Assembly: GCA_018302185.1 (NCBI GenBank)
Contig: JAGVZX010000108.1
Span: 1-22,006 of the forward strand
Direction of reading: 5' to 3'
Length of the DNA: 22,006 nt
From: Candidatus Woesearchaeota archaeon
GTDB lineage: Archaea; Nanobdellota; Nanobdellia; Woesearchaeales; UBA10200
The position numbers were made by a program, and so were the translations under genes. Below are positions 15,642 to 22,006 of this stretch, piece by piece. The notes below the pieces were generated by a model. It worked only from the letters and a program-made list of their open reading frames with translations, was not told where the DNA came from and made no database searches. Each line of letters opens with the position of its first letter. Positions within the stretch are counted from its first letter, which is position 1.

Positions 15642-17246
15642 ATTAAAAAGAAAAAATCCAAAAGAGGGCGCCCAAAAGGCTCGAAAAAATCTAAACATAG
15701 TTCTCCTAGCTCAAATGCTGCAGCTAAATCAGCTAAAGATTCTCTCTTCAGATTGATTGCAGACCAGCCAAAGAAATCTCACACTAACTATTTAGGCGAA
15801 TATAAGTTCTATGCAGCAGGCAGATGGAGATCAAGCCATGAAGCGATCGATGTCATATTTCCCTATGAGAACAGCATTGTCGCAAAAGTCTTTCTTGCTC
15901 AGCCTGGTGATGTTGAAGCATCTATAGCAGGTGCAGTAAAAGCATTTGAAATAACTAAAAAATATTCTAGCTTTGAAAGAAGTGAGATACTTGGAAAAGC
16001 TGCATGCGCATTAAAGCAGAACAAGGAAAACCTTGCAAAAATACTTACATTAGAGAACGGCAAGGCAATAAAAGATGCAAGAGCAGAGGTTGATAGGGCA
16101 ATTCTTACTTTTACTATAGCAAAAGAAGAAGCAAAACGTGTAGGTGGTGAAGTCTTACCTGTTGATATAGTAAGCTCCACAAAAGGAAGATTTGCTGTTG
16201 TCAAAAGATTTCCAATCGGTCCAGTAGCTGGCATCACCCCCTTTAATTTTCCGCTTAATTTAGTCTGCCATAAAGTAGCAGCTGCAATTGCAGCAGGCAA
16301 TCCTGTAATAATCAAGCCTGCATCTAAAACACCGTTGTGCGCATTGGAGCTTGCAAAGATATTTGAGAGCATCAAGATCAGTGAAAATCAAAGTTTGCCT
16401 GAAGGAATATTTAGCGTTTTGCCATGCAAGACAAGTGTTGCTGAGCCATTGATAACAGATGACAGGATCAAATTATTATCATTCACAGGCAGCGCAGATG
16501 TTGGCTGGGGATTAAAGAATAAAGCAGGCAAGAAAAAAGTCACTCTTGAGCTAGGAGGAAATGCTGCATTGATAGTCCATGATGATGCAGATGTTGAATT
16601 AGCTGCTTCAAGAGTAAGTGTTGGAGGATTTGCAGTTGCAGGCCAAAGCTGCATTTCTGTACAAAGAATTTATGTGCATGAAAAAGTATTTGATGAGTTT
16701 TCTAAGAAGTTAGTGTCTAAAGTCAAAACTCTGGTTGTAGGCGATCCATTAAACGACAAGACAGATGTTGCAAGCATGGTTGATGTGCAAAATGCGCAGC
16801 GTGTTGAGCAATGGGTTGATCTTGCAGTAAAAGACGGTGGCAAATTATTGTTTGGCGGAAAGAGAGATAAAAATATTACAAGCATTTATCTTCCTACAAT
16901 TTTAGCAAATGTTCCTGAAACTAGCCCTGTCTGTACAAAAGAAATTTTTGGACCAGTAGTTGTGCTGCAAAAATACAAGGATTTTAAGGATGCAGTAAAG
17001 AGATCAAACAACAGCTTATATGGGTTGCAAGCTGGCATTTTCACAAAAGACATAGATAAGATAATGTTTGCATTTAATGAGCTGGATGTTGGCGGTGTTA
17101 TGGTAAATGAAGTTCCTACTTACAGGATAGATAACCAACCATACGGTGGAGTAAAGAATTCTGGGTTTGGGAGAGAAGGCCCTAAGTATGTTATCGAGGA
17201 GATGACTGAGCTCAAAGTGATGATTGTGAATGTCAGGGAGCCTTGA
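15642..17246 (+). CDS. NAD(P)-dependent aldehyde dehydrogenase with basic AT-hook-like N-terminal extension
   Basis: This aldehyde dehydrogenase superfamily enzyme oxidises an aldehyde to its acid through a thiohemiacetal on cysteine. Numbering from the TTG at 15753: Asn in PFNFPLN, Lys in VIIKPAS, FTGSADVGW, Glu266 in LELGGN, catalytic Cys300 in GQSCIS, and KEIFGPV, all intact. It resembles lactaldehyde/glyceraldehyde-type archaeal enzymes, but the substrate is not decidable. Upstream of 15753 the frame stays open and reads IKKKKSKRGRPKGSKKSK and then a Ser/Ala linker before the core. The core GRP flanked by Lys/Arg is an AT-hook-like DNA-binding motif. There is no ATG/GTG/TTG between 15642 and 15753, and no promoter or binding site near 15753. 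An ATT at 15642 lies 5 bases after GGTG and 27 bases after a TATA box. I therefore place the start at ATT, with doubt. The TTG start would give 497 residues. Confidence 0.85.
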   Translation: MKKKKSKRGRPKGSKKSKHSSPSSNAAAKSAKDSLFRLIADQPKKSHTNYLGEYKFYAAGRWRSSHEAIDVIFPYENSIVAKVFLAQPGDVEASIAGAVKAFEITKKYSSFERSEILGKAACALKQNKENLAKILTLENGKAIKDARAEVDRAILTFTIAKEEAKRVGGEVLPVDIVSSTKGRFAVVKRFPIGPVAGITPFNFPLNLVCHKVAAAIAAGNPVIIKPASKTPLCALELAKIFESIKISENQSLPEGIFSVLPCKTSVAEPLITDDRIKLLSFTGSADVGWGLKNKAGKKKVTLELGGNAALIVHDDADVELAASRVSVGGFAVAGQSCISVQRIYVHEKVFDEFSKKLVSKVKTLVVGDPLNDKTDVASMVDVQNAQRVEQWVDLAVKDGGKLLFGGKRDKNITSIYLPTILANVPETSPVCTKEIFGPVVVLQKYKDFKDAVKRSNNSLYGLQAGIFTKDIDKIMFAFNELDVGGVMVNEVPTYRIDNQPYGGVKNSGFGREGPKYVIEEMTELKVMIVNVREP

Positions 17247-17327
17247 GATTAAAGTTATGAGAATTTTTATGTGTTTCTTAAATAATAATCCTATCAATAA
17301 AAGTAAATTCAATTACAAATAATAAAC

Positions 17328-17376
17328 TATATATACCTAAACTATGCTATAGCTTATTAAGCTAAATTGATGAGGT
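17328..17376 (+). promoter_or_regulatory. Promoter, palindrome and ribosome binding site of the ThDP enzyme
   Basis: The TATA box TATATATA (17328-17335) predicts a start near 17358. That point lies inside a perfect 15-base palindrome, TAGCTT-ATT-AAGCTA (17350-17364). GATGAGGT (17369-17376) precedes the ATG at 17386 by 9 bases. The dyad over the start point is a plausible operator. Confidence 0.5.
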
Positions 17377-17385
17377 TTTATTCGC

Positions 17386-19038
17386 ATGAAAGCATCAGAC
17401 TTGTTCGTAAAATGCCTGGAAGCAGAGGAAGTTGAATACATCTTCGGACTGCCAGGAGAAGAGAATATTGATCTGTTAGATAGTTTAAGCCGCTCCAAAA
17501 TTAAATTCATCAACTGCAGACATGAGCAAGGAGCTGCTTTTATGGCAGCAATATATGGAAGATTGACTGGAAAAGCAGGAGTTTGTCTTTCAACACTTGG
17601 TCCTGGTGCATTAAATCTGATGACAGCAGTTGCAGATGCTAACTTAGGGCATGCGCCTCTTGTTGCAATAACTGGACAAGCTGGAGTGCATAGGAAACAT
17701 AAAGAAAATTTTCAGTTTGTTGATATTGTTAAGGCATTTGAGCCGATTACTAAATGGAATACAGGCATCAACATTGCGTCTGTCATCCCTGAAGTTATAA
17801 GAAAGGCATTCAAGGTTGCAGAGATGGAAAAACCTGGAGCTACGCACATAGAATTACCTGAAGATGTTGCAAAGCATGATGTCAACGGAATCCCATTTCA
17901 AAAAAATAGAGTCAGAAGGCCAAGCGCAGATTCAAAAGCACTGGACATGGCTGCTGAACTGATCAGGCAGAGCAAATCTCCTTTAATTCTCTCAGGCAAT
18001 GGAAGCATGAGGACAAGAGTCTCTAACCAGTTGAGGGAATTTGTCGAACAGCTTGGGATACATGCAGTCCAGACACAGATGGGCAAAGGCGCGCTTGGTG
18101 CAAAAAACAAATATTCGCTATTATCAGTATTCTCAAATACAGGATTACATAAAGAAGATATCTATTATTGTGCATTTTCAAAAGCTGATTTAGTAATCAC
18201 TCTTGGTTATGACGAAAGCGAGATTCCTGCAAGCAACTGGAATTTCAAAAAAGACAAGAAGATTGTGCATATAGATTTCACTCCAAGCGAAGTTGAAGAA
18301 TATTATAACCCGACAATAGAAGTTGTGGGAGATATTTCAAATACTTTGAGGGCATTGAAAGAAAGGCTGCAAGGAGAGAAAAAGAAAGACACAAAATACT
18401 TTTTTGAGCTACGAAAAAAAATTGTTGAAAGCTATGACAAGGAAGAAAAAAATACAAGCTTTCCATTAAAGCCTCAGTATATCCTGAGCGAAGTCAGAAA
18501 GCAAATGGGCAATACTGATATACTTATTAGCGATGTTGGCGCGCACAAGATCTGGGTTGCAAGAAATTATGAAGCATACGAGCCAAATACCTGCATAATA
18601 GATAATGCGCTTGCTTCTATGGGAGTTGCATTGCCTGGAGCGATTGCAGCAAAATTAGTCCATCCTGATAAAAAAGTGGTTGCTATATGCGGTGATGGTG
18701 GCTTTCTGATGAATGTCCAAGAGCTAGAGACAGCAAAGAGATTAGGCAATCCTTTTGTTGTTGTGATATTTAACGATAATAAGTATGGTATGATAGAATG
18801 GAAGCAGCATAATGCATTTGGTCATTCTTATGGGATAGATTTTACTAACCCTGATTTTGTGAAATTGGCTGAGAGCTTTGGATTGAAAGGAGTGAGAGTA
18901 AACAAGACTGCAGATTTTTCTAAAATACTGAAGAAAGCTCTTGATGATAAGAAAAACATCTGGATAATAGATGCGCCGATAGATTTCAAAGAGAACTTTA
19001 TGCTCACTAAAAAGCAGGGGAATGTGTGTCCTGTCTGA
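17386..19038 (+). CDS. Acetolactate synthase-like thiamine diphosphate enzyme
   Basis: This ThDP-dependent enzyme of the acetohydroxyacid synthase/pyruvate oxidase family most likely condenses two 2-oxo acids (pyruvate to acetolactate) with loss of CO2. The N-terminal PYR domain carries GLPGEEN and the cofactor-activating Glu47 (CRHEQGA), followed by STLGPGALNLMTAVADA. A central domain (about 185-320) comes next. The C-terminal PP domain has the ThDP/Mg motif from Gly436-Asp437-Gly438 (GDGGFLMNVQELET) to the asparagine-rich FNDNKYGM (Asn463-Asn465). The length of 550 residues is normal. No regulatory small subunit gene lies beside it, which fits catabolic-type or stand-alone enzymes. No keto-acid reductoisomerase or dihydroxyacid dehydratase is present here, so a complete valine pathway is not shown. 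With the aminotransferase and aldehyde dehydrogenase upstream it may form a local 2-oxo-acid module. Confidence 0.85.
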   Translation: MKASDLFVKCLEAEEVEYIFGLPGEENIDLLDSLSRSKIKFINCRHEQGAAFMAAIYGRLTGKAGVCLSTLGPGALNLMTAVADANLGHAPLVAITGQAGVHRKHKENFQFVDIVKAFEPITKWNTGINIASVIPEVIRKAFKVAEMEKPGATHIELPEDVAKHDVNGIPFQKNRVRRPSADSKALDMAAELIRQSKSPLILSGNGSMRTRVSNQLREFVEQLGIHAVQTQMGKGALGAKNKYSLLSVFSNTGLHKEDIYYCAFSKADLVITLGYDESEIPASNWNFKKDKKIVHIDFTPSEVEEYYNPTIEVVGDISNTLRALKERLQGEKKKDTKYFFELRKKIVESYDKEEKNTSFPLKPQYILSEVRKQMGNTDILISDVGAHKIWVARNYEAYEPNTCIIDNALASMGVALPGAIAAKLVHPDKKVVAICGDGGFLMNVQELETAKRLGNPFVVVIFNDNKYGMIEWKQHNAFGHSYGIDFTNPDFVKLAESFGLKGVRVNKTADFSKILKKALDDKKNIWIIDAPIDFKENFMLTKKQGNVCPV

Positions 19039-19039
19039 G

Positions 19040-19077
19040 ATAATAAGACTTGTGATGATTGGTGTTGCAGTTATTAT
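19040..19077. terminator. AT-rich inverted repeat between convergent genes
   Basis: ATAATAA (19040-19046) and TTATTAT (19071-19077) are perfect 7-base complements on either side of a 24-base loop, lying just after the ThDP gene stop and overlapping the stop of the convergent gene. It might help end transcription from both sides, but the stem contains only A-T pairs and is weak. Confidence 0.2.
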
Positions 19078-19898
19078 TTGGTAGATGAAACATCTGCTCT
19101 GAAATCATATGGTCTTTCTTTATTAAAATTATGTCTGATGCTGTCTAAAACATATAAACCATTTTCGTCATCTGCACTATTTATTTTGATAGGTGTCTGT
19201 AAATCCTCGTTATTTTTACTTCTAAACATTGTTCTTGGTATTCCGCGTTTAAATAAGCTGAATCCTATGGCTATAATTGCTAAATCTATGGCAGTTCTTT
19301 CTACAACCTGCATGGTATTGGCTGTAGAGCTTTCGATATCCAATAATTGTCTCAAAAGATAATTGCTGCTGTCATAAATGCCGCCTAACATTAATATTGC
19401 ACCCCAGAATGCATCTTGGATATCTACTCCTTTTGAATATTTAATTAATGAATTAAGAACTCTCTTTTTTTTGGTTTTCCATGGCCACATGCTTGGGATA
19501 TATAATCTCTCAGGGTTTAAAGCAGTATCTGTATATATTATTGAATATTGCGATGGTGTTTTGTCTTCTGAATTTCTTTTTGCTGCATAGAATAAAGTGC
19601 CTGTTTTATAATCTCGCCAGAGTTCTGCACTACTACTATCTTTAGTAAATGCTCTTACAGATTCTTTATTAACATATAACTCAATACCACCTACAATGCC
19701 ATATAATTCAAATTTATCCTTAACGGCATCAAAGACTTGGTTTGCATATGCAGTTTTTGCTTGCTCTTTTGCATTCCAATATCTAAAGCGTTCTTCTCTT
19801 GTTAAAATAGGCTCATCATGGTTGACTGCCCAGTCATTTCTAGCACGATTATATGCTTTCCTGGTTATTGCTACAAGATCCAAAGTTTCTATTACCAT
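19074..19898 (-). CDS. Unknown protein with C-terminal membrane-associated segments, 274 residues
   Basis: I do not recognise the family. The N-terminal half (about 1-130) is soluble and charged, with a YxxAKEQAKTAYANQV helix and mixed beta-like segments (YGIVGGIELYVNKESVRAF, GTLFYAAKR). The middle contains WPWKTKKKR and then a glycine-rich hydrophobic stretch (AFWGAILMLGGIYDSS, about 163-178). A second hydrophobic segment at about 206-222 (AIDLAIIAIGFSLF) is followed by a basic patch and a polar tail. There is no signal peptide. The ATG at 19898 is supported by a TATA-like TTTTTAAATT on the reverse strand about 30 bases upstream, with no ribosome binding site, so it is probably leaderless. 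It is transcribed against its left-hand neighbour and diverges from the coiled-coil gene. Confidence 0.65.
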   Translation of the reverse strand: MVIETLDLVAITRKAYNRARNDWAVNHDEPILTREERFRYWNAKEQAKTAYANQVFDAVKDKFELYGIVGGIELYVNKESVRAFTKDSSSAELWRDYKTGTLFYAAKRNSEDKTPSQYSIIYTDTALNPERLYIPSMWPWKTKKKRVLNSLIKYSKGVDIQDAFWGAILMLGGIYDSSNYLLRQLLDIESSTANTMQVVERTAIDLAIIAIGFSLFKRGIPRTMFRSKNNEDLQTPIKINSADDENGLYVLDSIRHNFNKERPYDFRADVSSTK

Positions 19899-19995
19899 AA
19901 TAAGTTAACTTAAAGCAGGCAATTTAAAAAATTTGTTGTGAAAAATGATAAAACATAAAAACAAGCTATTCTCTATCTATTGATTGAGGTATGTT

Positions 19996-20589
19996 ATGCT
20001 CCAGAAACTAAAACAGATTGTCCATCCGACAGAGGAATTTGAGAGAGTTAACAGTCAGATGACCAAGATGCAGGAAGATTTTTCTATATTGAAGACTGCA
20101 ATTAGTGATTTGTCAAAGGATCTGGTAGATATGCGCAAGAATTTTAGAGACAGCCTGAATGAGATTAAGCTAGTCAATGAGATGCATCTTGAGAAATTAA
20201 GAGCAGAGGCTGAGAATATCGGGCAGTTAAGAGAAGAATTGCAGCATGAAGTTGAGGATTTTAAGCTGCAAAAGACAAGGATGCATCAGAAGCTTTTGGA
20301 AAACACAGACCATGAAGTAAGAGATGGCCTTGACAGGTTAAAGACAGATGTTAATCGTTATAATGACCTGAAGAGAGAGTTGGATTTGGTTAACGTAAAT
20401 ATTACAAAAGCTGTTTCTGAAATAAATAAGTTCAATTCCATCTCTCAAAAGATAAAAGCAGAGGATTTTGAGCTTACAAAATTTACAAAGCAGATATTTC
20501 AAGCAGACCAAGAGAAATTAAGGCTGATGAGTGAGATCGAAAACCTGAAGCACTTGATCTCAAGAGAGAGAAGAACGCAGCATAGGTAG
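19996..20589 (+). CDS. Coiled-coil protein, 197 residues
   Basis: No named family is recognised. The start ATG (19996) is set by GAGGT (19986-19990) at ideal spacing; the TTG at 19984 overlaps that site. After a short N terminus (MLQKLKQIVHPTEEFE), nearly the whole chain shows heptad spacing of Leu/Ile/Met/Val with Lys/Glu/Asp/Arg between (for example DLSKDLVDMRKNFRDSLNEI and LDRLKTDVNRYNDLKREL), so it should form a long helical rod. A break around KFNSISQKIKAEDFELTKF separates a second helix. There is no membrane segment. Possible roles are as a scaffold or chromosome/septum-associated rod protein, but nothing in the context decides this. Confidence 0.7.
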   Translation: MLQKLKQIVHPTEEFERVNSQMTKMQEDFSILKTAISDLSKDLVDMRKNFRDSLNEIKLVNEMHLEKLRAEAENIGQLREELQHEVEDFKLQKTRMHQKLLENTDHEVRDGLDRLKTDVNRYNDLKRELDLVNVNITKAVSEINKFNSISQKIKAEDFELTKFTKQIFQADQEKLRLMSEIENLKHLISRERRTQHR

Positions 20590-20630
20590 TTCAATAAACA
20601 GCCAGAAATTCTAAAGGTTCACTGCAATAA

Positions 20631-20640
20631 TATTTATATA
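20631..20640 (+). promoter_or_regulatory. TATA box of the nucleotidyltransferase pair
   Basis: TATTTATATA is centred about 27 bases upstream of the ATG at 20663, and no ribosome binding site is present. This is leaderless expression of the first gene of the pair. Confidence 0.5.
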
Positions 20641-20662
20641 GATTAAGAGATATACATCTATT

Positions 20663-21265
20663 ATGGATAACTTAAAAAAGGGCTATGTGTTAGAAAGAGA
20701 TGTAATTGTAATAGAAAGAGAGTTAACGGACTTAGATTTATTTGTTAAAAAGTTCTTAGATGTGCTGGTAAGATATTCTGATTATCTGGTAGTCAGTGGG
20801 TTTGTAAGCATAAGCACTGGCAGAACTCGAGGTACTGAAGATGTAGATATTATTATGCCAGTTATTTCCTTAGATAAGTTTAAGAAACTTTTTGATTCGC
20901 TTAATAAAGATGGATTTTGGTGTTATCAAGGAGATTCCGCTGAGGATTGTTATGATTATATCAAGGATTTGAGCAGTATAAGGTTTGCCTTAAAAGATAA
21001 AATGTTCCCAAACATTGAGCTTATACATTTCAATGCAACAAAAAAAGCAAAATATTTTGAATTTGCTCATCCTCAGAAGATAAGAATAAATGATTTTGAA
21101 TTTAAGATTCCTCCTATTGAATTTGAGATATCATATAAGGAATTTGTGTTAGCAGGCAAAAAAGACCTAGAAGATGCAAAGCATTTAAGAACTTTCTTCG
21201 CTGATATACTAAAAGCAGAAAAATTTAAGGAATATCTGCCAATAGTAAAAAGTGAACTAAAATGA
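20663..21265 (+). CDS. Nucleotidyltransferase-fold protein (first gene of a two-gene cassette)
   Basis: This is a DNA polymerase beta-like (MNT-type) nucleotidyltransferase-fold protein of 200 residues. Evidence is the segment VVSGFVSISTGRTRGTEDVDI, where a small-residue turn replaces the GS motif and Asp60 and Asp62 form the metal-binding DxD pair. The third carboxylate position is plausibly the Glu in NIELIHF. The C-terminal half has the helix-strand pattern seen in AbiEii-like and related minimal transferases (PPIEFEISYKEFVLAGKKDLEDAKHL), where the KKDLEDAKHL ending is characteristic of that group. Proteins of this fold act as toxins, antitoxins or tRNA-modifying enzymes. The 70-residue partner overlaps its stop codon (ATGA, 21262-21265). 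The fold is fairly secure; target and polarity (toxin or antitoxin) are unknown. Confidence 0.75.
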   Translation: MDNLKKGYVLERDVIVIERELTDLDLFVKKFLDVLVRYSDYLVVSGFVSISTGRTRGTEDVDIIMPVISLDKFKKLFDSLNKDGFWCYQGDSAEDCYDYIKDLSSIRFALKDKMFPNIELIHFNATKKAKYFEFAHPQKIRINDFEFKIPPIEFEISYKEFVLAGKKDLEDAKHLRTFFADILKAEKFKEYLPIVKSELK

Positions 21266-21474
21266 AGAATAAGACAATTCCAAAAACAGACATGGACTAT
21301 GTCGAACTATATGCAAATAAGCTTAAAGAAGATAATTCCTTATTCAAGCAGCAAAAGATGCTTATAGAAAGCCAATTGCATGCAAGTAGCTCTCTCTTTA
21401 GCAAAATGTTTGGTCGCGGCAAGAAATTTAAAGTTAATGCCAGGAAATACCTTAAGGAAGTCGGGATCATTTAA
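21262..21474 (+). CDS. Small basic partner protein, 70 residues, coupled to the nucleotidyltransferase
   Basis: The start ATG overlaps the stop of the nucleotidyltransferase gene, so the two are translated as a coupled pair. The protein is helical and basic: MDYVELYANKLKEDNSLFKQQKMLIES is followed by SSSLFSKMFGRGKKFKVNARKYLKEVGII. No membrane helix is present. Small helical proteins in this position commonly partner minimal nucleotidyltransferases in toxin-antitoxin pairs. I do not know this family by name, so the pairing is read from gene order only. Confidence 0.65.
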   Translation: MKNKTIPKTDMDYVELYANKLKEDNSLFKQQKMLIESQLHASSSLFSKMFGRGKKFKVNARKYLKEVGII

Positions 21475-21691
21475 TTGCGGAAAAGCCATTGAAATTCTTT
21501 GAAGATTAAATACCGCCACAATTATTCCTATAAGAATATTCTAGTCAGGAATATTAATAAAGGATGGTTGGAAATGCTATCTTTAGGCTTAGGAATAGAA
21601 AATTATGCCAACTATAAAACAAAATGCATTTAAAGTGCAGGAATAAAATCATGCATTAATTATATCAATTATGTATTAATTATATAAACCA
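21475..21691 (+). promoter_or_regulatory. Intergenic region with duplicated TATA-like element before the methyltransferase gene
   Basis: The 11-base sequence ATTAATTATAT occurs at 21655-21665 and again at 21675-21685, exactly 20 bases apart (about two helical turns). The left copy is placed correctly for leaderless initiation at ATG 21692. The right copy would start transcription inside the gene, so it may be an operator or a second promoter for ATG 21701 or later. A self-complementary AGAATATTCT lies near 21533. No riboswitch-like fold was recognised, and no gene is visible in the rest. Confidence 0.4.
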
Positions 21692-22006
21692 ATGTTGACA
21701 ATGGCAGATAAAAAGCCAGGAAAGAGCATACTGAAAAAAGCTGACATAAGAGAGCTGCTTAAAGAAAAGATACTTCTTTTAGACGGAGGCATGGGCACAT
21801 GCTTGCAGGCATTTAACTTGACTGCGAAAGATTTTGGAGGAGATAAGTATGAAGGCTGCAATGAGTATCTTAACATCACAAGGCCAGATGTTGTAAAGAG
21901 CATCCATGAGGCTTATCTTAAGGCAGGCGCAGATATCATCGAGACAAACAGCTTTGCAGGAAGCACGATAACATTAGCTGAATTTGAATTGCAAAATAAG
22001 GAGAAT
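21692..22006 (+). CDS. metH: Homocysteine S-methyltransferase domain of a MetH-type methionine synthase, cut by window edge
   Basis: This is the N-terminal homocysteine-binding barrel of cobalamin-dependent methionine synthase or a stand-alone homocysteine methyltransferase. It transfers a methyl group to homocysteine to form methionine. Visible motifs are the LLLDGGMGT strand-turn, LTAKDFGGDKYEGCNEYL, TRPDVVKSIHEAYLKAGADIIETNSFAGS, and the following helix. The zinc-binding cysteines lie further downstream, outside the window. The GCNEYLN wording is typical of MetH rather than of short bacterial MmuM enzymes, but only about 105 residues are visible. The start could be ATG 21692 (TATA element about 29 bases upstream) or ATG 21701. 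Confidence 0.85.
   Translation, partial: MLTMADKKPGKSILKKADIRELLKEKILLLDGGMGTCLQAFNLTAKDFGGDKYEGCNEYLNITRPDVVKSIHEAYLKAGADIIETNSFAGSTITLAEFELQNKEN

Noticed and set aside
19051..19101. Possible C/D box guide RNA (GTGATGA followed by TAGATGA and CTGA)
   Set aside because: The inner D' box and the closing terminal stem are missing and most of it lies in the end of a convergent coding gene.

Overview
The window looks like part of a small, AT-rich archaeal genome, most likely from a DPANN lineage of the Woesearchaeota/Pacearchaeota kind. The archaeal call rests on the archaeal-type replication factor C large subunit at the left edge and on TATA boxes about 27-30 bases upstream of start codons (leaderless promoters) at several genes. 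It also rests on Shine-Dalgarno-type leaders of the GGTGA/GAGG kind at others, heavy AGA/AGG arginine usage, and many short lineage-type proteins. The lineage is an inference; the domain is fairly certain. TAG, TGA and TAA all act as ordinary stops. I see no rRNA, tRNA, CRISPR array or insertion sequence.

Layout. 1-1026 is the 3' part of rfcL, followed by a small two-helix membrane protein (1094-1444). From about 1575 to 11343 runs a long secreted-protein operon: a subtilisin-like protease with a cysteine-rich tail, and a giant signal-peptide protein with Ig-like repeats, thrombospondin type 3 repeats and a CARDB domain. That giant protein continues into a hydrophobic helical region and a C-terminal domain resembling a PD-(D/E)XK nuclease. 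A small AT-rich gene overlaps its stop codon and is a good candidate immunity gene. This protease / polymorphic-toxin / immunity arrangement is the most exciting system in the window. The giant gene is split by a frame change at about 6680 that coincides with the loss of roughly 35 residues of one repeat. A four-helix membrane protein follows, then a convergent winged-helix regulator, then a 190-base promoter region holding a palindrome and a possible 19-residue hydrophobic peptide gene.

12594-19038 holds housekeeping and metabolic genes: a small unknown protein, a tRNA-dihydrouridine synthase gene broken by an internal deletion, a class IV (branched-chain type) aminotransferase, an aldehyde dehydrogenase with an unusual basic AT-hook-like N-terminal extension, and an acetolactate-synthase-like ThDP enzyme. 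The last three share a strand and may act on related 2-oxo acids and aldehydes, though each seems to have its own promoter. 19074-21474 holds an unknown membrane-associated protein (minus strand), a coiled-coil protein, and an overlapping nucleotidyltransferase / 70-residue partner pair resembling a two-gene toxin-antitoxin cassette. The right edge holds the N-terminal homocysteine-binding part of a MetH-type methyltransferase.

Three genes (protease, aminotransferase, aldehyde dehydrogenase) have a good ribosome binding site but no ATG/GTG/TTG at the right distance. The codons there are ATA, TTA or GTA, and ATT. Two genes carry frame-breaking deletions at short microhomologies. Both patterns deserve checking against raw reads before any biological reading.
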